In this document: piece by piece, positions 36,295 through 44,773 of the stretch
Layout: the number at the start of each line of letters is the position of its first letter
Numbering within the stretch: the first letter of the stretch is position 1
Origin: Streptomyces sp. NBC_00483
GTDB lineage: Bacteria; Actinomycetota; Actinomycetes; Streptomycetales; Streptomycetaceae
Assembly: GCF_036013745.1 (NCBI RefSeq)
Contig: NZ_CP107880.1
Coordinates: 4,588,001-4,652,000 of the forward strand
DNA: 64,000 nucleotides
Direction: 5' to 3'
Made by a program: the position numbers and the translations under genes
The notes under the pieces: model-generated
Database searches by the model: none
What the model was told of the DNA's origin: nothing
What the model saw: only the letters and a program-made list of their open reading frames with translations

Positions 36295-36316
36295 GGCCTG
36301 TGCCCTGTCTGTGGGT

Positions 36317-37027
36317 CTAGCGCTTCGCGTGCCGGCGGCGCGGCGGCGTGGGCGGGGCCTCTCCGGCGGGTCCGGCCTCCCCGGCCTGCGCTGACCGGGC
36401 GGCCTCCTTCTTCGACTTGCCGCGGGCCCGCAGGAACTCGATCGCGATCGGCACCACCGAGACCAGGACGATCAGGATCAGGATCGCCTCGATGTTCTTG
36501 TGCACGAACTCGATGTTGCCGAGCCAGGAGCCGAGCAGCGTCACGCCCGCGCCCCACAGCACGCCGCCGATCACGTTGAACGTGAGGAACGAGCGGTACT
36601 TCATGCCCGAGACGCCCGCGATGATCGGCGTGAACGTACGGACGATGGGCACGAAGCGGGCCAGGACCAGGGACTTCGGCCCGTGCTTCTCGAAGAACTC
36701 GTGCGCCTTGGTGACGTTCTCCTGCTTGAAGAGCCGGGAGTCCTCGCGCTTGAAGAGGGACGGGCCGACCTTCTTGCCGAACATGTAGCCCGCCTGGTCG
36801 CCCAGGATCGCGGCGAGGCAGATCAGCCCGATCGCCCCCCACAGCGGGAAGTCCAGCTGCTTCGAGGTGATCAGCAGACCCGTGGTGAACAGCAGCGAGT
36901 CGCCCGGCAGGAAGAAGCCGATCAGCAGACCCGACTCGGCGAACACGATGAGCAGCAGGCCCCAGATGCCGAACGTGTTCAGCAAATAGTCCGGGTCCAG
37001 CCAGCTTGGTCCTAGAGCAAGCGTCAT
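36317..37027 (-). CDS. DedA-family membrane protein
   Basis: A 236-residue DedA/VTT-domain protein; members are proposed flippases or transporters for lipid carriers. The family core FFLPGDSLLFTTGLLI, AILGDQAGYMFGKKVGPSLF and FVPIVRTFTPIIAGVSGM is present, with about five hydrophobic segments. The C-terminus is basic and Pro-rich (PPTPPRRRHAKR). A GTG one codon before ATG 37027 has AGGAG at 9 bases and may be the actual start. Confidence 0.9.
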   Translation of the reverse strand: MTLALGPSWLDPDYLLNTFGIWGLLLIVFAESGLLIGFFLPGDSLLFTTGLLITSKQLDFPLWGAIGLICLAAILGDQAGYMFGKKVGPSLFKREDSRLFKQENVTKAHEFFEKHGPKSLVLARFVPIVRTFTPIIAGVSGMKYRSFLTFNVIGGVLWGAGVTLLGSWLGNIEFVHKNIEAILILIVLVSVVPIAIEFLRARGKSKKEAARSAQAGEAGPAGEAPPTPPRRRHAKR

Positions 37028-37171
37028 CACGGGTCCGGACTCCTGAGGGGCTTCGGTGGCAAAGGCAGGGCAAGGCAATGGCGATGCAAAGTTATCAACG
37101 CCGATTGTCCCTGCCAGGTTCCAGTGGCCCCCTCAGGATGCACTGTGCGGAAACTGTGGCATACCTGTGGT

Positions 37172-37930
37172 TCAGCCGTTCCGCAGCGAGTTCGCGTGGA
37201 TCGCGACGCTCAGGTGGTCGGCGACGCCCTCACCGACGGCGTCGTAGTACGCCTTGAAGCGCTCGTCGGCCACGTACATGGCGCCGAGACAGGCGTGCAT
37301 CTCGTGCGGGCAGTCGTAGAACCAGCGCGAGATCTGGTCGCGGTGCTCCTCGGCCAGATCCATGGCGCGCTCGCCGTCCGCCGGTTCGCCGGCCGCGACG
37401 AGGGCCGCGTAGCGCGCGAGCCAGTCGTCGTTCTCGGCCTTCATGCGCAGCCAGTCCTCCTTGGAGTACGTCGCGGCCCGCCGCTGCGACTCGGCGTACG
37501 CCGCCGTGCCGCCCCAGCGCTGCTCGGTCTCCTCGGAGTACTCCTCGGGGTCCTTGTCCCCGAAGACCTCGAAGCGCTCTTCCGGTGTGAGCTGGATGCC
37601 CATCTTCTGTGCCTCCATGGCATGTTCGACGGCCGCTGCCATCTTCTGGAGCTTCTCGATGCGGGCGGTCAGCAGGTCGTGCTGGCGCCGCAGGTGTGCG
37701 CGCGGGTCGGATTCCGGGTCGTCCAGCAGGGCCTGGATCTCGTCGAGCGGGAAGCCGAGCTCCCGGTAGAAGAGGATCTGCTGGAGCCGGTCGAGGTCGG
37801 CATCGCCGTACCGGCGGTGTCCCGCCGCGCTGCGCTCGCTCGGGGCGAGCAGGCCGATCTCGTCGTAGTGGTGCAGGGTGCGCACCGTGATTCCGGCGAA
37901 GCGGGCGACCTGACCCACGGAGTGGCTCAT
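37172..37930 (-). CDS. tipA: TipA-like thiopeptide-responsive MerR-family regulator (TipAL/TipAS)
   Basis: A 252-residue homologue of S. lividans TipAL. The MerR helix-turn-helix (VGQVARFAGITVRTLHHYDE) is followed by a dimerisation coil and the TipAS drug-binding domain. An internal ATG at 37603 (MGIQLTPEERFEVFG) matches the known start of the shorter TipAS form, predicted 143 residues. In the C-terminal part YDCPHEMHACLG retains two cysteines corresponding to the site where thiostrepton-class antibiotics attach covalently. The promoter upstream carries a near-perfect copy of the ptipA operator. It is thus an autoregulated antibiotic sensor. Confidence 0.93.
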   Translation of the reverse strand: MSHSVGQVARFAGITVRTLHHYDEIGLLAPSERSAAGHRRYGDADLDRLQQILFYRELGFPLDEIQALLDDPESDPRAHLRRQHDLLTARIEKLQKMAAAVEHAMEAQKMGIQLTPEERFEVFGDKDPEEYSEETEQRWGGTAAYAESQRRAATYSKEDWLRMKAENDDWLARYAALVAAGEPADGERAMDLAEEHRDQISRWFYDCPHEMHACLGAMYVADERFKAYYDAVGEGVADHLSVAIHANSLRNG

Positions 37931-37960
37931 CCGCCGTACCTCCTTTCTCGTACGTGATTC

Positions 37961-37991
37961 AGCTTGGGGCCTCACGTGACGTGAGGTGCAA
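37961..37991 (-). promoter_or_regulatory. tipA promoter with MerR-type operator in a 19-base spacer
   Basis: On the minus strand TTGCAC (37986-37991) and CAAGCT (37961-37966) are separated by 19 bases, the over-long spacing typical of MerR-activated promoters. The spacer holds the inverted repeat CCTCACGT(C)ACGTGAGG (37970-37986). This matches my memory of the S. lividans ptipA operator sequence. It lies 31 bases upstream of the tipA start. Confidence 0.9.
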
Positions 37992-38052
37992 GTCCATTGC
38001 TTCGGCGAGCTTTCGGGGTGTTATGCCGTTTATGTCCGCCTAAGGTGGCGCC

Positions 38053-39345
38053 GTGAGCACGCATACCGAGATCGAACCGCCGCCCCCGCCCGCCGTGTCC
38101 GCTCGCGCCCTGCTGCCGTTCGTCCTGCCCGCGCTGGTGGTGGGCGTCGGCTGCAGCGTGCTGTTCCTCGCGCTCGACTGGATCGCGGAAAAACTGGCCG
38201 ATCTGGTGTGGGAGAAACTGCCCGACGCGCTCGGCATCGGCGGCTACTCCTCCCTGTGGATCATCGTGATGCTCACCGTCACGGGCGTCCTCGTGGGGCT
38301 CGTGGTCTGGAAGGTGCCGGGTCACGCGGGCCCCGACCCGGCGACGATGGGCCTCGGCGGCGAGGCACCGCTGCCGCCGTACGTGCTGCCGGGGCTCGCG
38401 CTCGCCGCGGCGCTGATGCTGGCCGGCGGGCCGAGCCTGGGCCCGGAGAACCCGATCATCGCGGTGAACGTGGGGCTCGCGTTCTGGCTCGGCAAGAAGC
38501 TGGTGCCGAACTCGCAGGCCACGATGTGGGTGAGCCTCGCGACGGCGGGGACCATCGGCGCCCTGTTCGGTACGCCGATCGCGGCCGCGCTGCTCGTCTC
38601 GGAGACGCTGGCCGGGAAGGCGATGCCGATGAAGGGCTCGCTGTGGGACAACATGTTCGGGCCGCTGCTCGCGGCGGCCGCGGGCTCCATGACCACCTCC
38701 CTGATCGCCTCGCCCTCCTTCGACCTGGGCCTGCCGCCCCTGAGCGATCCCGACTGGGGCGACCTCCTGTCCTCGATCGTCGTCGCGTGCGCGGCCGCGG
38801 TGTTCGCGATGACCGCCGTCTACGCCTTCCCCTACGTGCACCGCGCCTTCGGCCGCCTCGGCCACCCGATGCTGATGCTTCCGCTGGGCGGGCTCGTGCT
38901 CGGCCTGCTCGGGGCGCTCGGCGGCGAACTGACGCTGTTCAAGGGGCTCGCGGAGGTCAAGGAGATCGCCGCGTCGCCGGACGGCCGGTCGGCCGGGGAG
39001 TTCGCCCTGATGACCGTGGTGAAGCTGGCGGCGCTGCTCATCGCCGCCACGTGCGGGTTCCGGGGCGGACGGATCTTCCCCGCCGTCTTCGTGGGCGCGG
39101 CCTTCGGCCTGTTCGCGCACGCCCTCGTGCCGGGCGTGGACCCGTCGGTCGGTATCGCGGCCGGTGTGCTCGGGGTGCTGCTCGCGGTCACCCGGTCGGG
39201 CTGGGTCAGCCTGTTCACGGCGGCCGTCCTGGTCGCGTCCCCCGCGATCATCGCCCTCATGTGCATCGCATCTTTGCCCGCTTGGCTACTGGTGACGGGA
39301 CGCCCCCAGATGCAACTGTCGGAGGACGGGTCGGCGATCCGCTGA
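38053..39345 (+). CDS. ClC-family chloride channel/antiporter
   Basis: A 430-residue membrane protein with about ten hydrophobic segments. The ClC selectivity signatures are recognisable but modified: GGPSLGPENPIIAVN replaces the usual GSSLGREGP, and TCGFRGGRIFPAVFVGAAFGL is the GxFxP-type region. Whether it is a channel or a Cl-/H+ antiporter cannot be told from sequence alone; the position where antiporters carry the proton glutamates should be checked. It starts at GTG 38053 and lies 71 bases upstream of gadB on the same strand, which suggests coexpression in acid tolerance. Confidence 0.85.
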   Translation: MSTHTEIEPPPPPAVSARALLPFVLPALVVGVGCSVLFLALDWIAEKLADLVWEKLPDALGIGGYSSLWIIVMLTVTGVLVGLVVWKVPGHAGPDPATMGLGGEAPLPPYVLPGLALAAALMLAGGPSLGPENPIIAVNVGLAFWLGKKLVPNSQATMWVSLATAGTIGALFGTPIAAALLVSETLAGKAMPMKGSLWDNMFGPLLAAAAGSMTTSLIASPSFDLGLPPLSDPDWGDLLSSIVVACAAAVFAMTAVYAFPYVHRAFGRLGHPMLMLPLGGLVLGLLGALGGELTLFKGLAEVKEIAASPDGRSAGEFALMTVVKLAALLIAATCGFRGGRIFPAVFVGAAFGLFAHALVPGVDPSVGIAAGVLGVLLAVTRSGWVSLFTAAVLVASPAIIALMCIASLPAWLLVTGRPQMQLSEDGSAIR

Positions 39346-39416
39346 AAGCGTTTCAGCGATCCGCCGAAAGCGTTGAAAACCGTACAACTTCCGCTGCTCG
39401 CAAAGGAGTTGCCCTC

Positions 39417-40844
39417 ATGTCACCTCTGCATCAGAGCCCGGCCGACCGCTACGGCAAACCCGACGAGCGCCCCATCGCCGTCAACCCCTTCTACGGTGAG
39501 GCGAATCCGACGGCAGGGATGACGGACGCCCCGCCCAAGCACCGGATGCCGAACGGCCCGCTCGCGCCCATGACCGCGTATCAACTCGTCCGTGACGAGC
39601 TGATGCTGGACGGGAACGCGCGTCTCAACCTCGCCACCTTCGTCACCACGTGGATGGAGCCCCAGGCGGGCATCCTCATGGACGAGTGCCGGGACAAGAA
39701 CATGATCGACAAGGACGAGTACCCGCGGACGGCGGAGCTGGAGCGACGCTGCGTCGCCATGCTCGCCGACCTGTGGAACGCGCCCGACCCGTCCGCCACC
39801 GTGGGGTGTTCGACCACCGGGTCGAGCGAGGCGTGCATGCTGGCCGGGATGGCGCTCAAGCGGCGCTGGGCGCGGAGGAACGCCGACCGCTACCCCTCGC
39901 GCGAGGCCCGCCCCAATCTCGTCATGGGCGTGAACGTGCAGGTGTGCTGGGAGAAGTTCTGCACGTTCTGGGAGGTGGAGGCGCGGCAGGTGCCGATGGA
40001 GGGCGACCGGTTCCATCTCGATCCGGCCGCGGCGGCGGAGCTGTGCGACGAGAACACGATCGGCGTCGTCGGCATCCTCGGCTCCACCTTCGACGGCTCG
40101 TACGAGCCGATCGCCGAGCTGTGCGCGGCGCTCGACGAGTTGCAGGCGAAGACGGGCCTCGACATCCCCGTGCATGTGGACGGGGCGTCGGGCGCGATGG
40201 TCGCGCCGTTCCTGGACCCGGATCTGGTGTGGGACTTCCGGCTGCCGCGGGTGGCGTCGATCAACACGTCGGGGCACAAGTACGGGCTCGTCTACCCGGG
40301 AGTCGGGTGGGCGCTGTGGCGCGACGCGGAGGCGCTTCCGGAGGAACTCGTCTTCCGGGTCAACTACTTGGGCGGCGACATGCCGACCTTCGCGCTCAAC
40401 TTCTCGCGGCCGGGAGCCCAAGTGGTCGCCCAGTACTACACGTTCCTGCGTCTCGGCAGGGAGGGATTCCGGGCCGTTCAGCAGGCGACGCGGCAGGTGG
40501 CGCGCGGACTCGCCGACCGGATCGAGGCGCTCGGCGACTTCCAACTCATCACCAGGGGCGACGAGTTGCCGGTGTTCGCGTTCACGACGACGTCGGACGT
40601 GAAGGCGTACGACGTGTTCGACGTGTCGCGGCGCCTTCGGGAGCGGGGGTGGCTGGTGCCGGCGTACACCTTCCCGGCGCACCGGGAGGATCTCGCGGTG
40701 CTGCGGGTGGTGTGCCGCAACGGGTTCTCGTCGGACCTGGCGGAACTCCTGGTGGAGGACCTCGGCCAGCTCCTCCCGGAGCTGCGCAAGCAGCCGCACC
40801 CCTCCGTGCCTGACAAGGGTGCGGCCACCGGGTTCCACCACTGA
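39417..40844 (+). CDS. gadB: glutamate decarboxylase
   Basis: A PLP enzyme that converts glutamate to GABA while consuming a proton. At 475 residues it matches bacterial GadB. NLATFVTTWMEPQAGILMDE, GCSTTGSSEACMLAGMALKRRW, VHVDGASGAMVAPF and the PLP-lysine motif SINTSGHKYGLVYPGVGW are clear. AAAGGAG lies 9 bases before ATG 39417. The C-terminus lacks an obvious extended pH-switch tail but ends VPDKGAATGFHH. The upstream ClC gene could provide charge compensation; a GadC antiporter is not seen in the window. Confidence 0.96.
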   Translation: MSPLHQSPADRYGKPDERPIAVNPFYGEANPTAGMTDAPPKHRMPNGPLAPMTAYQLVRDELMLDGNARLNLATFVTTWMEPQAGILMDECRDKNMIDKDEYPRTAELERRCVAMLADLWNAPDPSATVGCSTTGSSEACMLAGMALKRRWARRNADRYPSREARPNLVMGVNVQVCWEKFCTFWEVEARQVPMEGDRFHLDPAAAAELCDENTIGVVGILGSTFDGSYEPIAELCAALDELQAKTGLDIPVHVDGASGAMVAPFLDPDLVWDFRLPRVASINTSGHKYGLVYPGVGWALWRDAEALPEELVFRVNYLGGDMPTFALNFSRPGAQVVAQYYTFLRLGREGFRAVQQATRQVARGLADRIEALGDFQLITRGDELPVFAFTTTSDVKAYDVFDVSRRLRERGWLVPAYTFPAHREDLAVLRVVCRNGFSSDLAELLVEDLGQLLPELRKQPHPSVPDKGAATGFHH

Positions 40845-40846
40845 GC

Positions 40847-41623
40847 TCAGTGGCTCAACCTCGCGAACCTCCGTACCGCCAGCGGAAGGAAGACCGCCAC
40901 GAGCCCCACCGGCCACGCCACCGCGAGCAGCACCTCGTCCGCGCCTCCCGGGTTGCCGAAGAGGTGGCGGACCGAGGAGGCCGTGGCCGACATCGGGTTC
41001 CACTCGACCACCGCGCCCAGCCAGTCCGGCATGGTGGACGGCACCGTAAAGGCGTTGGAGAGGAACCCGACCGGCCACACCAGGATCTGCACGGCCTGCA
41101 CCAGCTCCGGCCTCCCCGCCACCATGGCCAGATAGATCCCCATCCACAGCATCGCGAAGCGCAGCAGGAGCAGCAGCCCGAAGGCCCCGAGCACCGCGCC
41201 GAACGAGCCGTGCACCCGCCAGCCGATGGCGAGGCCTACGCCTGCCATGACCACGATCGACGCCAGGGATTGCAGCATGTCCGCGACCGAACGGCCCACG
41301 AGGACCGCCCCGTTGGTCATCGGCATGGACCGGAACCGGTCGATCACCCCCTTGTTGAGGTCCTGGGTGACCGCCACCATCGTCGACTCCAGGCCGAACG
41401 CCATGGTCAGCGCGAGCATGCCGGGCACGAGGAAGGCCACATAGCCGTCGGAGCCGCCCTCGACGCCCTTGCCGCCCCCGATCAGGTAGCCGAACATCAC
41501 GAGCAGCATCACGGGGAAGACCAGGCCGACCACGACCTGGACCGGTTGCCGTGCCCAGTGGGCGAGTTCGCGCCGGGTCATCGTCCAGGAGTCCGTGACC
41601 GCCAGGACCGCCGGTGTACTCAT
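40847..41623 (-). CDS. ABC-2 type transporter permease
   Basis: A 258-residue DrrB-type permease with six hydrophobic segments ([109 protein letters not shown]). The segment [23 protein letters not shown] is the characteristic cytosolic loop. It is coupled to the ATPase gene by an ATGA overlap. Such pairs export drugs or lipophilic metabolites; here control by PadR suggests a phenolic or drug inducer. Confidence 0.92.
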   Translation of the reverse strand: MSTPAVLAVTDSWTMTRRELAHWARQPVQVVVGLVFPVMLLVMFGYLIGGGKGVEGGSDGYVAFLVPGMLALTMAFGLESTMVAVTQDLNKGVIDRFRSMPMTNGAVLVGRSVADMLQSLASIVVMAGVGLAIGWRVHGSFGAVLGAFGLLLLLRFAMLWMGIYLAMVAGRPELVQAVQILVWPVGFLSNAFTVPSTMPDWLGAVVEWNPMSATASSVRHLFGNPGGADEVLLAVAWPVGLVAVFLPLAVRRFARLSH

Positions 41624-42546
41624 GCGGGGACCTCCGTCAGATGCAGGAACACCTCGTCGAGCGTGGGGCGGCGCAGCGCCACGTCCTCCGCCTCGACCCC
41701 GGTCTCCTGAAGGGCTCGTACGACGTCGGTGAGCGCGGCCATCCGGTCGGTCACCGGAGCGCTCACCAGGCGACGGTCGGCGTCGACCGTGGCGCCCGCG
41801 GGCAGCATCGGGGCGACGAGCGGCAGCTGCGCCGCGTCCCGGACGACGACGTCGATCCGGTCGCCGCCCAGCTTCGCCTTCAGCTCGTCCGGGCTGCCGT
41901 CCGCCACGACCCGGCCCCGGTCGACCACCGAGACCCGGTCGGCCAGCTGGTCCGCCTCCTCCAGGTACTGCGTGGTCAGCAGCACCGTCGTGCCGCCGCC
42001 GACCAGCGAGCGCACCGCGTGCCACACCTCGGCGCGGCCGCGCGGGTCGAGGCCCGTCGTCGGCTCGTCGAGGAAGAGGACCTCCGGGTCCGTGATGAGC
42101 GACGCGGCGAGGTCGAGGCGGCGCCGCATGCCGCCGCTGTACGCCTTGACCGCCTTGCGGCCGGTGTCCCCGAGGCCGAAGCGGGCCAGGAGTTCGTCGG
42201 CCCGCACGCCCGCGCGCCGGGCGCCCAGGTGGTGCAGCCGGCCGAACATCTCCAGGTTCTGCCGGCCGCTCAACTCCTCGTCGAGCGCCGCGTGCTGGCC
42301 GAGCAGGCCGATGCGGTGGCGGACCGCGTCCGGGCTGCGCCGCACATCGTGGCCCGCCACCTCGACGCGGCCCTCGTCGGCCCTCAGCAGCGTCGTCATG
42401 ACGCGTACGGCGGTGGTCTTGCCCGCCCCGTTCGGCCCGAGGAGGCCGTGCACGGTGCCCCGACCCACGGCCAGGTCGAGGCCGTCGAGTGCCGCCTTCT
42501 CCCCGTACCGCTTCCGCACTCCCTCGGCGACGATCGCGTCCGTCAT
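41620..42546 (-). CDS. ABC transporter ATPase (DrrA-type daunorubicin resistance family)
   Basis: A 308-residue ATPase. Walker A is [20 protein letters not shown], the signature [17 protein letters not shown], and Walker [21 protein letters not shown]. The C-terminal domain after residue 230 matches the DrrA regulatory tail ([19 protein letters not shown]). GGAGGG lies 6 bases before ATG 42546. It is the first gene of the exporter pair, transcribed from a promoter with two palindromic sites next to the padR-type gene. Confidence 0.95.
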   Translation of the reverse strand: MTDAIVAEGVRKRYGEKAALDGLDLAVGRGTVHGLLGPNGAGKTTAVRVMTTLLRADEGRVEVAGHDVRRSPDAVRHRIGLLGQHAALDEELSGRQNLEMFGRLHHLGARRAGVRADELLARFGLGDTGRKAVKAYSGGMRRRLDLAASLITDPEVLFLDEPTTGLDPRGRAEVWHAVRSLVGGGTTVLLTTQYLEEADQLADRVSVVDRGRVVADGSPDELKAKLGGDRIDVVVRDAAQLPLVAPMLPAGATVDADRRLVSAPVTDRMAALTDVVRALQETGVEAEDVALRRPTLDEVFLHLTEVPA

Positions 42547-42577
42547 CCGGCTCCCTCCGTTGCCACACCCGTCGTAT

Positions 42578-42633
42578 TCAAATTTGACTAGATGGGCGAA
42601 GGTAACCGAGGAGTCCTCATTCGTCAAACTTGA
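42578..42633 (-). promoter_or_regulatory. exporter promoter with paired TCAAATTTGA-type operators
   Basis: On the minus strand TTGACG and TACCTT are spaced by 17 bases (promoter about 42602-42630). One near-palindrome, TCAAACTTGA (42624-42633), overlaps the -35 element, and a perfect palindrome, TCAAATTTGA (42578-42587), lies downstream of the -10. Centres are 46 bases apart, suiting looping or two repressor dimers. The adjacent PadR is the likely ligand. Confidence 0.65.
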
Positions 42634-43275
42634 TTAGCGGCCGCGCTCCCCGGGGTGCTCCCCCGCAGCGAACGGGTTCTCCTGCCCCTCCGCGAGCACG
42701 CCGACGAAGGGTTCACCCTCGCCCGCGAAGGTGTAGGAGCCGCCCTCGATGCGGGCGATCAGGCCCTTGGTCCACTGCGCGCCGGTGTCGGCGGAGAAGA
42801 CCCAGTGGTTCATGATCTCGCCGATGTGGCCCAGCTGTTCGGGGCCCTCCTCGGGCGTGTAGCACTCCGTGACGGAGCGCCGCCACTCCTCCATGTGCCG
42901 CACCCGCTCCTTGAGCAGCCCCACGACCTCCTCGCGCGGCAGGTCCACCATGCAGCCGAGCGCAGCGGTGAGGATGTCGGGCCGCTGGTCGTACGAGGTC
43001 AGGGACGCGCGGACCAGGGCGAGGTACTCCTCCTGACCCTGATCCGTGAGCTCGTACTCGGTGCGCGGCGGGCCGCCGACCGTGGAGGGCGCGACCTCGT
43101 GGGCGCGCAGCAGCCCTTGCTTCGCCATCTGCTTGAGCGCGTGGTAGATCGAGCCGGGCTTGGCGTTCGACCACTCGTGGGCGCCCCAGTACTCCAGGTC
43201 GTTGCGCACTTGATAGCCGTGCGCGCGGCCGTGCTGACGTACGGCCCCGAGAACCAGCAGGCGGATCGCTGACAT
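42634..43275 (-). CDS. PadR-family transcriptional regulator
   Basis: A 213-residue regulator. The PadR winged helix reads IRLLVLGAVRQHGRAHGYQVRNDLEYWG, SNAKPGSIYHALKQMAKQGLLRA and TEYELTDQGQEEYLALVRA. The C-terminal part is the VirF-like helical dimerisation domain (LKERVRHMEEWRRSVTECY). ATG 43275 is chosen; an open upstream frame of 12 codons has no ribosome site. It is immediately upstream of the ABC exporter promoter and on the same strand, so it probably represses that operon. Confidence 0.9.
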   Translation of the reverse strand: MSAIRLLVLGAVRQHGRAHGYQVRNDLEYWGAHEWSNAKPGSIYHALKQMAKQGLLRAHEVAPSTVGGPPRTEYELTDQGQEEYLALVRASLTSYDQRPDILTAALGCMVDLPREEVVGLLKERVRHMEEWRRSVTECYTPEEGPEQLGHIGEIMNHWVFSADTGAQWTKGLIARIEGGSYTFAGEGEPFVGVLAEGQENPFAAGEHPGERGR

Positions 43276-43344
43276 GCGGTCCAGCGTAGACGTCGGGGCA
43301 CGGCGACCCATCCCCGGTCAAGCGCCCCCGCGCACGCGTAGGAC

Positions 43345-43385
43345 TTTCCCTACGTTTGACGCGTAGGGAAACCCCTACGTATCGT
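43345..43385 (+). promoter_or_regulatory. ArsR-type operator and promoter for a probable leaderless operon
   Basis: TTTCCCTACG (43345-43354) and CGTAGGGAAA (43362-43371) form a perfect 10-base inverted repeat with a 7-base spacer. The spacer includes the -35 TTGACG (43356-43361); TATCGT (43380-43385) follows at 18 bases. The first gene's ATG is 7 bases after the -10, so the transcript is probably leaderless. A half-site CCTACG lies just beyond. Confidence 0.75.
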
Positions 43386-43392
43386 CGGCCGC

Positions 43393-43773
43393 ATGAACAT
43401 CACCCACGCCTCCTTCCTCACCCTCCCCGTCACCGACCAGGACCGCGCGCTGCGCTTCTACGTCGACGTGCTCGGCTTCGAGGTCGTCGTCGACCGCGAG
43501 ATGCCGCCGGGGCGCTGGCTGCAGGTGGCGCCCGCCGGGGCCCAGACCGTTTTCACGCTGGCCGGACCCGGCATGGGCGATTTCACGCCCGGATCGGCGC
43601 GGGGGATCATGTTCGTCACGACCGATGTCGACGCCGACTGCGACCGCCTCAGGGCCGCGGGCGTCGAGGTCGGCGGACCCGAGCAGCTGCCGTGGGGCCG
43701 GATGGCAGGCTTCACCGACCCGGACGGCAACAGCCTGATGCTGATCACCGAGAACGAGACAGGAAGCTTCTGA
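43393..43773 (+). CDS. VOC/glyoxalase-family protein
   Basis: A 126-residue vicinal-oxygen-chelate protein: HASFLTLPVTDQDRALRFYVDVLGFEVV begins the fold, GRWLQVAPAGAQTVFTL follows, and FTDPDGNSLMLITENE ends it. Only some classic metal ligands are visible, so it may be a dioxygenase, an antibiotic-binding or a glyoxalase-like protein. The ATG is 7 bases after the predicted -10. It is the first gene of a VOC/ArsR/SRPBCC cassette. Confidence 0.88.
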   Translation: MNITHASFLTLPVTDQDRALRFYVDVLGFEVVVDREMPPGRWLQVAPAGAQTVFTLAGPGMGDFTPGSARGIMFVTTDVDADCDRLRAAGVEVGGPEQLPWGRMAGFTDPDGNSLMLITENETGSF

Positions 43774-43778
43774 CCGCC

Positions 43779-44141
43779 ATGCCACCCGCGAGCGCGCGCA
43801 CCACCACCGGCCAGGACCCTGACCGGATCTTCGCCGCGCTCGCCAGCGGCACCCGGCGCGAGATCCTGCGCCTGCTGCGGGAGCAAGGGCCGCAGCCGGC
43901 CGGGGCCGTGGCGAACCGCTTCGACATGGCCCGGCCCAGCCTCTCCGAGCATCTGAAGGTGCTGCGCGACGCGGGACTCGTCTCCGAGGAGCGCTCGGGC
44001 CGGCAGCGGATCTACCGCCTGGAGGCCGCACCGCTCGCCGACGTGCAGGACTGGCTGCATCCCTACGAGCGGTTCTGGCGGAAGAAGCTGAGTGACCTCA
44101 GCGACGTACTGGACGCCATGCCCGACGATGACGCCTCATGA
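43779..44141 (+). CDS. ArsR-family transcriptional repressor
   Basis: A 120-residue winged-helix repressor: DPDRIFAALASGTRREILRLLRE, ARPSLSEHLKVLRDAGLV, ERSGRQRIYRLEA. No CxC metal site is visible; this subfamily is regularly paired with SRPBCC (AHSA1) genes. The stop overlaps the next gene (ATGA). It probably binds the perfect inverted repeat at 43345-43371 and so controls its own operon. Confidence 0.92.
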   Translation: MPPASARTTTGQDPDRIFAALASGTRREILRLLREQGPQPAGAVANRFDMARPSLSEHLKVLRDAGLVSEERSGRQRIYRLEAAPLADVQDWLHPYERFWRKKLSDLSDVLDAMPDDDAS

Positions 44142-44608
44142 GCATCAGTGAGCCCGACCCGACGCCCGATCCCACCACCATCACGGTCGACCAGTTCTTT
44201 CCCCATCCGCCCGCGAAGGTGTGGCGGGCACTGACCGAGCCCGAACTGATCCGGCGCTGGATGATGCCGGGCGGTGAGAAGTTCCGGCTCGCGGTCGGGC
44301 ACCGATACGCGATGACGGCGGTGCCGCGGCCCAACACCAATTTCTCCGGCACCGTCGAGGCCGAGGTTCTCGCCTACGAGGACGAGCGGATGCTGCGCAT
44401 GCGCTGGACGGATCGAGATTCGGCCAATTCCGCGGACTGGACGATCACTTGGACGCTGTACTCCGAAGGCCGTGGGACGCGCCTTTTCTTGGTTCATGAA
44501 GGATTCGATCCGGACGACCCGGCCCAGGCGATGGCTCGAAAGATCATGGACGGTGGTTGGCGTTCGCATGTAATGCGGGCACTGGGGCAGGCGCTTTCCG
44601 AGCTGTAA
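44138..44608 (+). CDS. SRPBCC-family (AHSA1-type) protein
   Basis: A 156-residue helix-grip-fold protein: VDQFFPHPPAKVWRALTEPELIRRWMMPGG, AMTAVPRPNTNFSGTVEAE and a C-terminal helix with MARKIMDGGWRSHVM. The fold makes a ligand cavity for hydrophobic molecules and, in some members, binds Hsp90-like proteins. Its fixed partnership with an ArsR gene suggests that this protein takes part in detecting or sequestering the same ligand. It is the last gene of the three-gene operon. Confidence 0.88.
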   Translation: MSISEPDPTPDPTTITVDQFFPHPPAKVWRALTEPELIRRWMMPGGEKFRLAVGHRYAMTAVPRPNTNFSGTVEAEVLAYEDERMLRMRWTDRDSANSADWTITWTLYSEGRGTRLFLVHEGFDPDDPAQAMARKIMDGGWRSHVMRALGQALSEL

Positions 44609-44773
44609 CTGCGAGAACACCGCGCGTGCACGTGCATCTGCCCATGCAAGGGCATTTGAACGCAGCTATGATCCTGGACAGTTGGGGCAGTTGATCACCG
44701 CTGTCCCGGCTTTCACAATCACCGCAGAATCATTCACTGTTACAGCACTGACAGCACCACCGGGGAGCGAACC

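Noticed and set aside
37604..37930. Separate gene for the N-terminal DNA-binding half of TipA
   Set aside because: Frame is continuous with the drug-binding half; the internal ATG gives the known short form TipAS, not a gene break.
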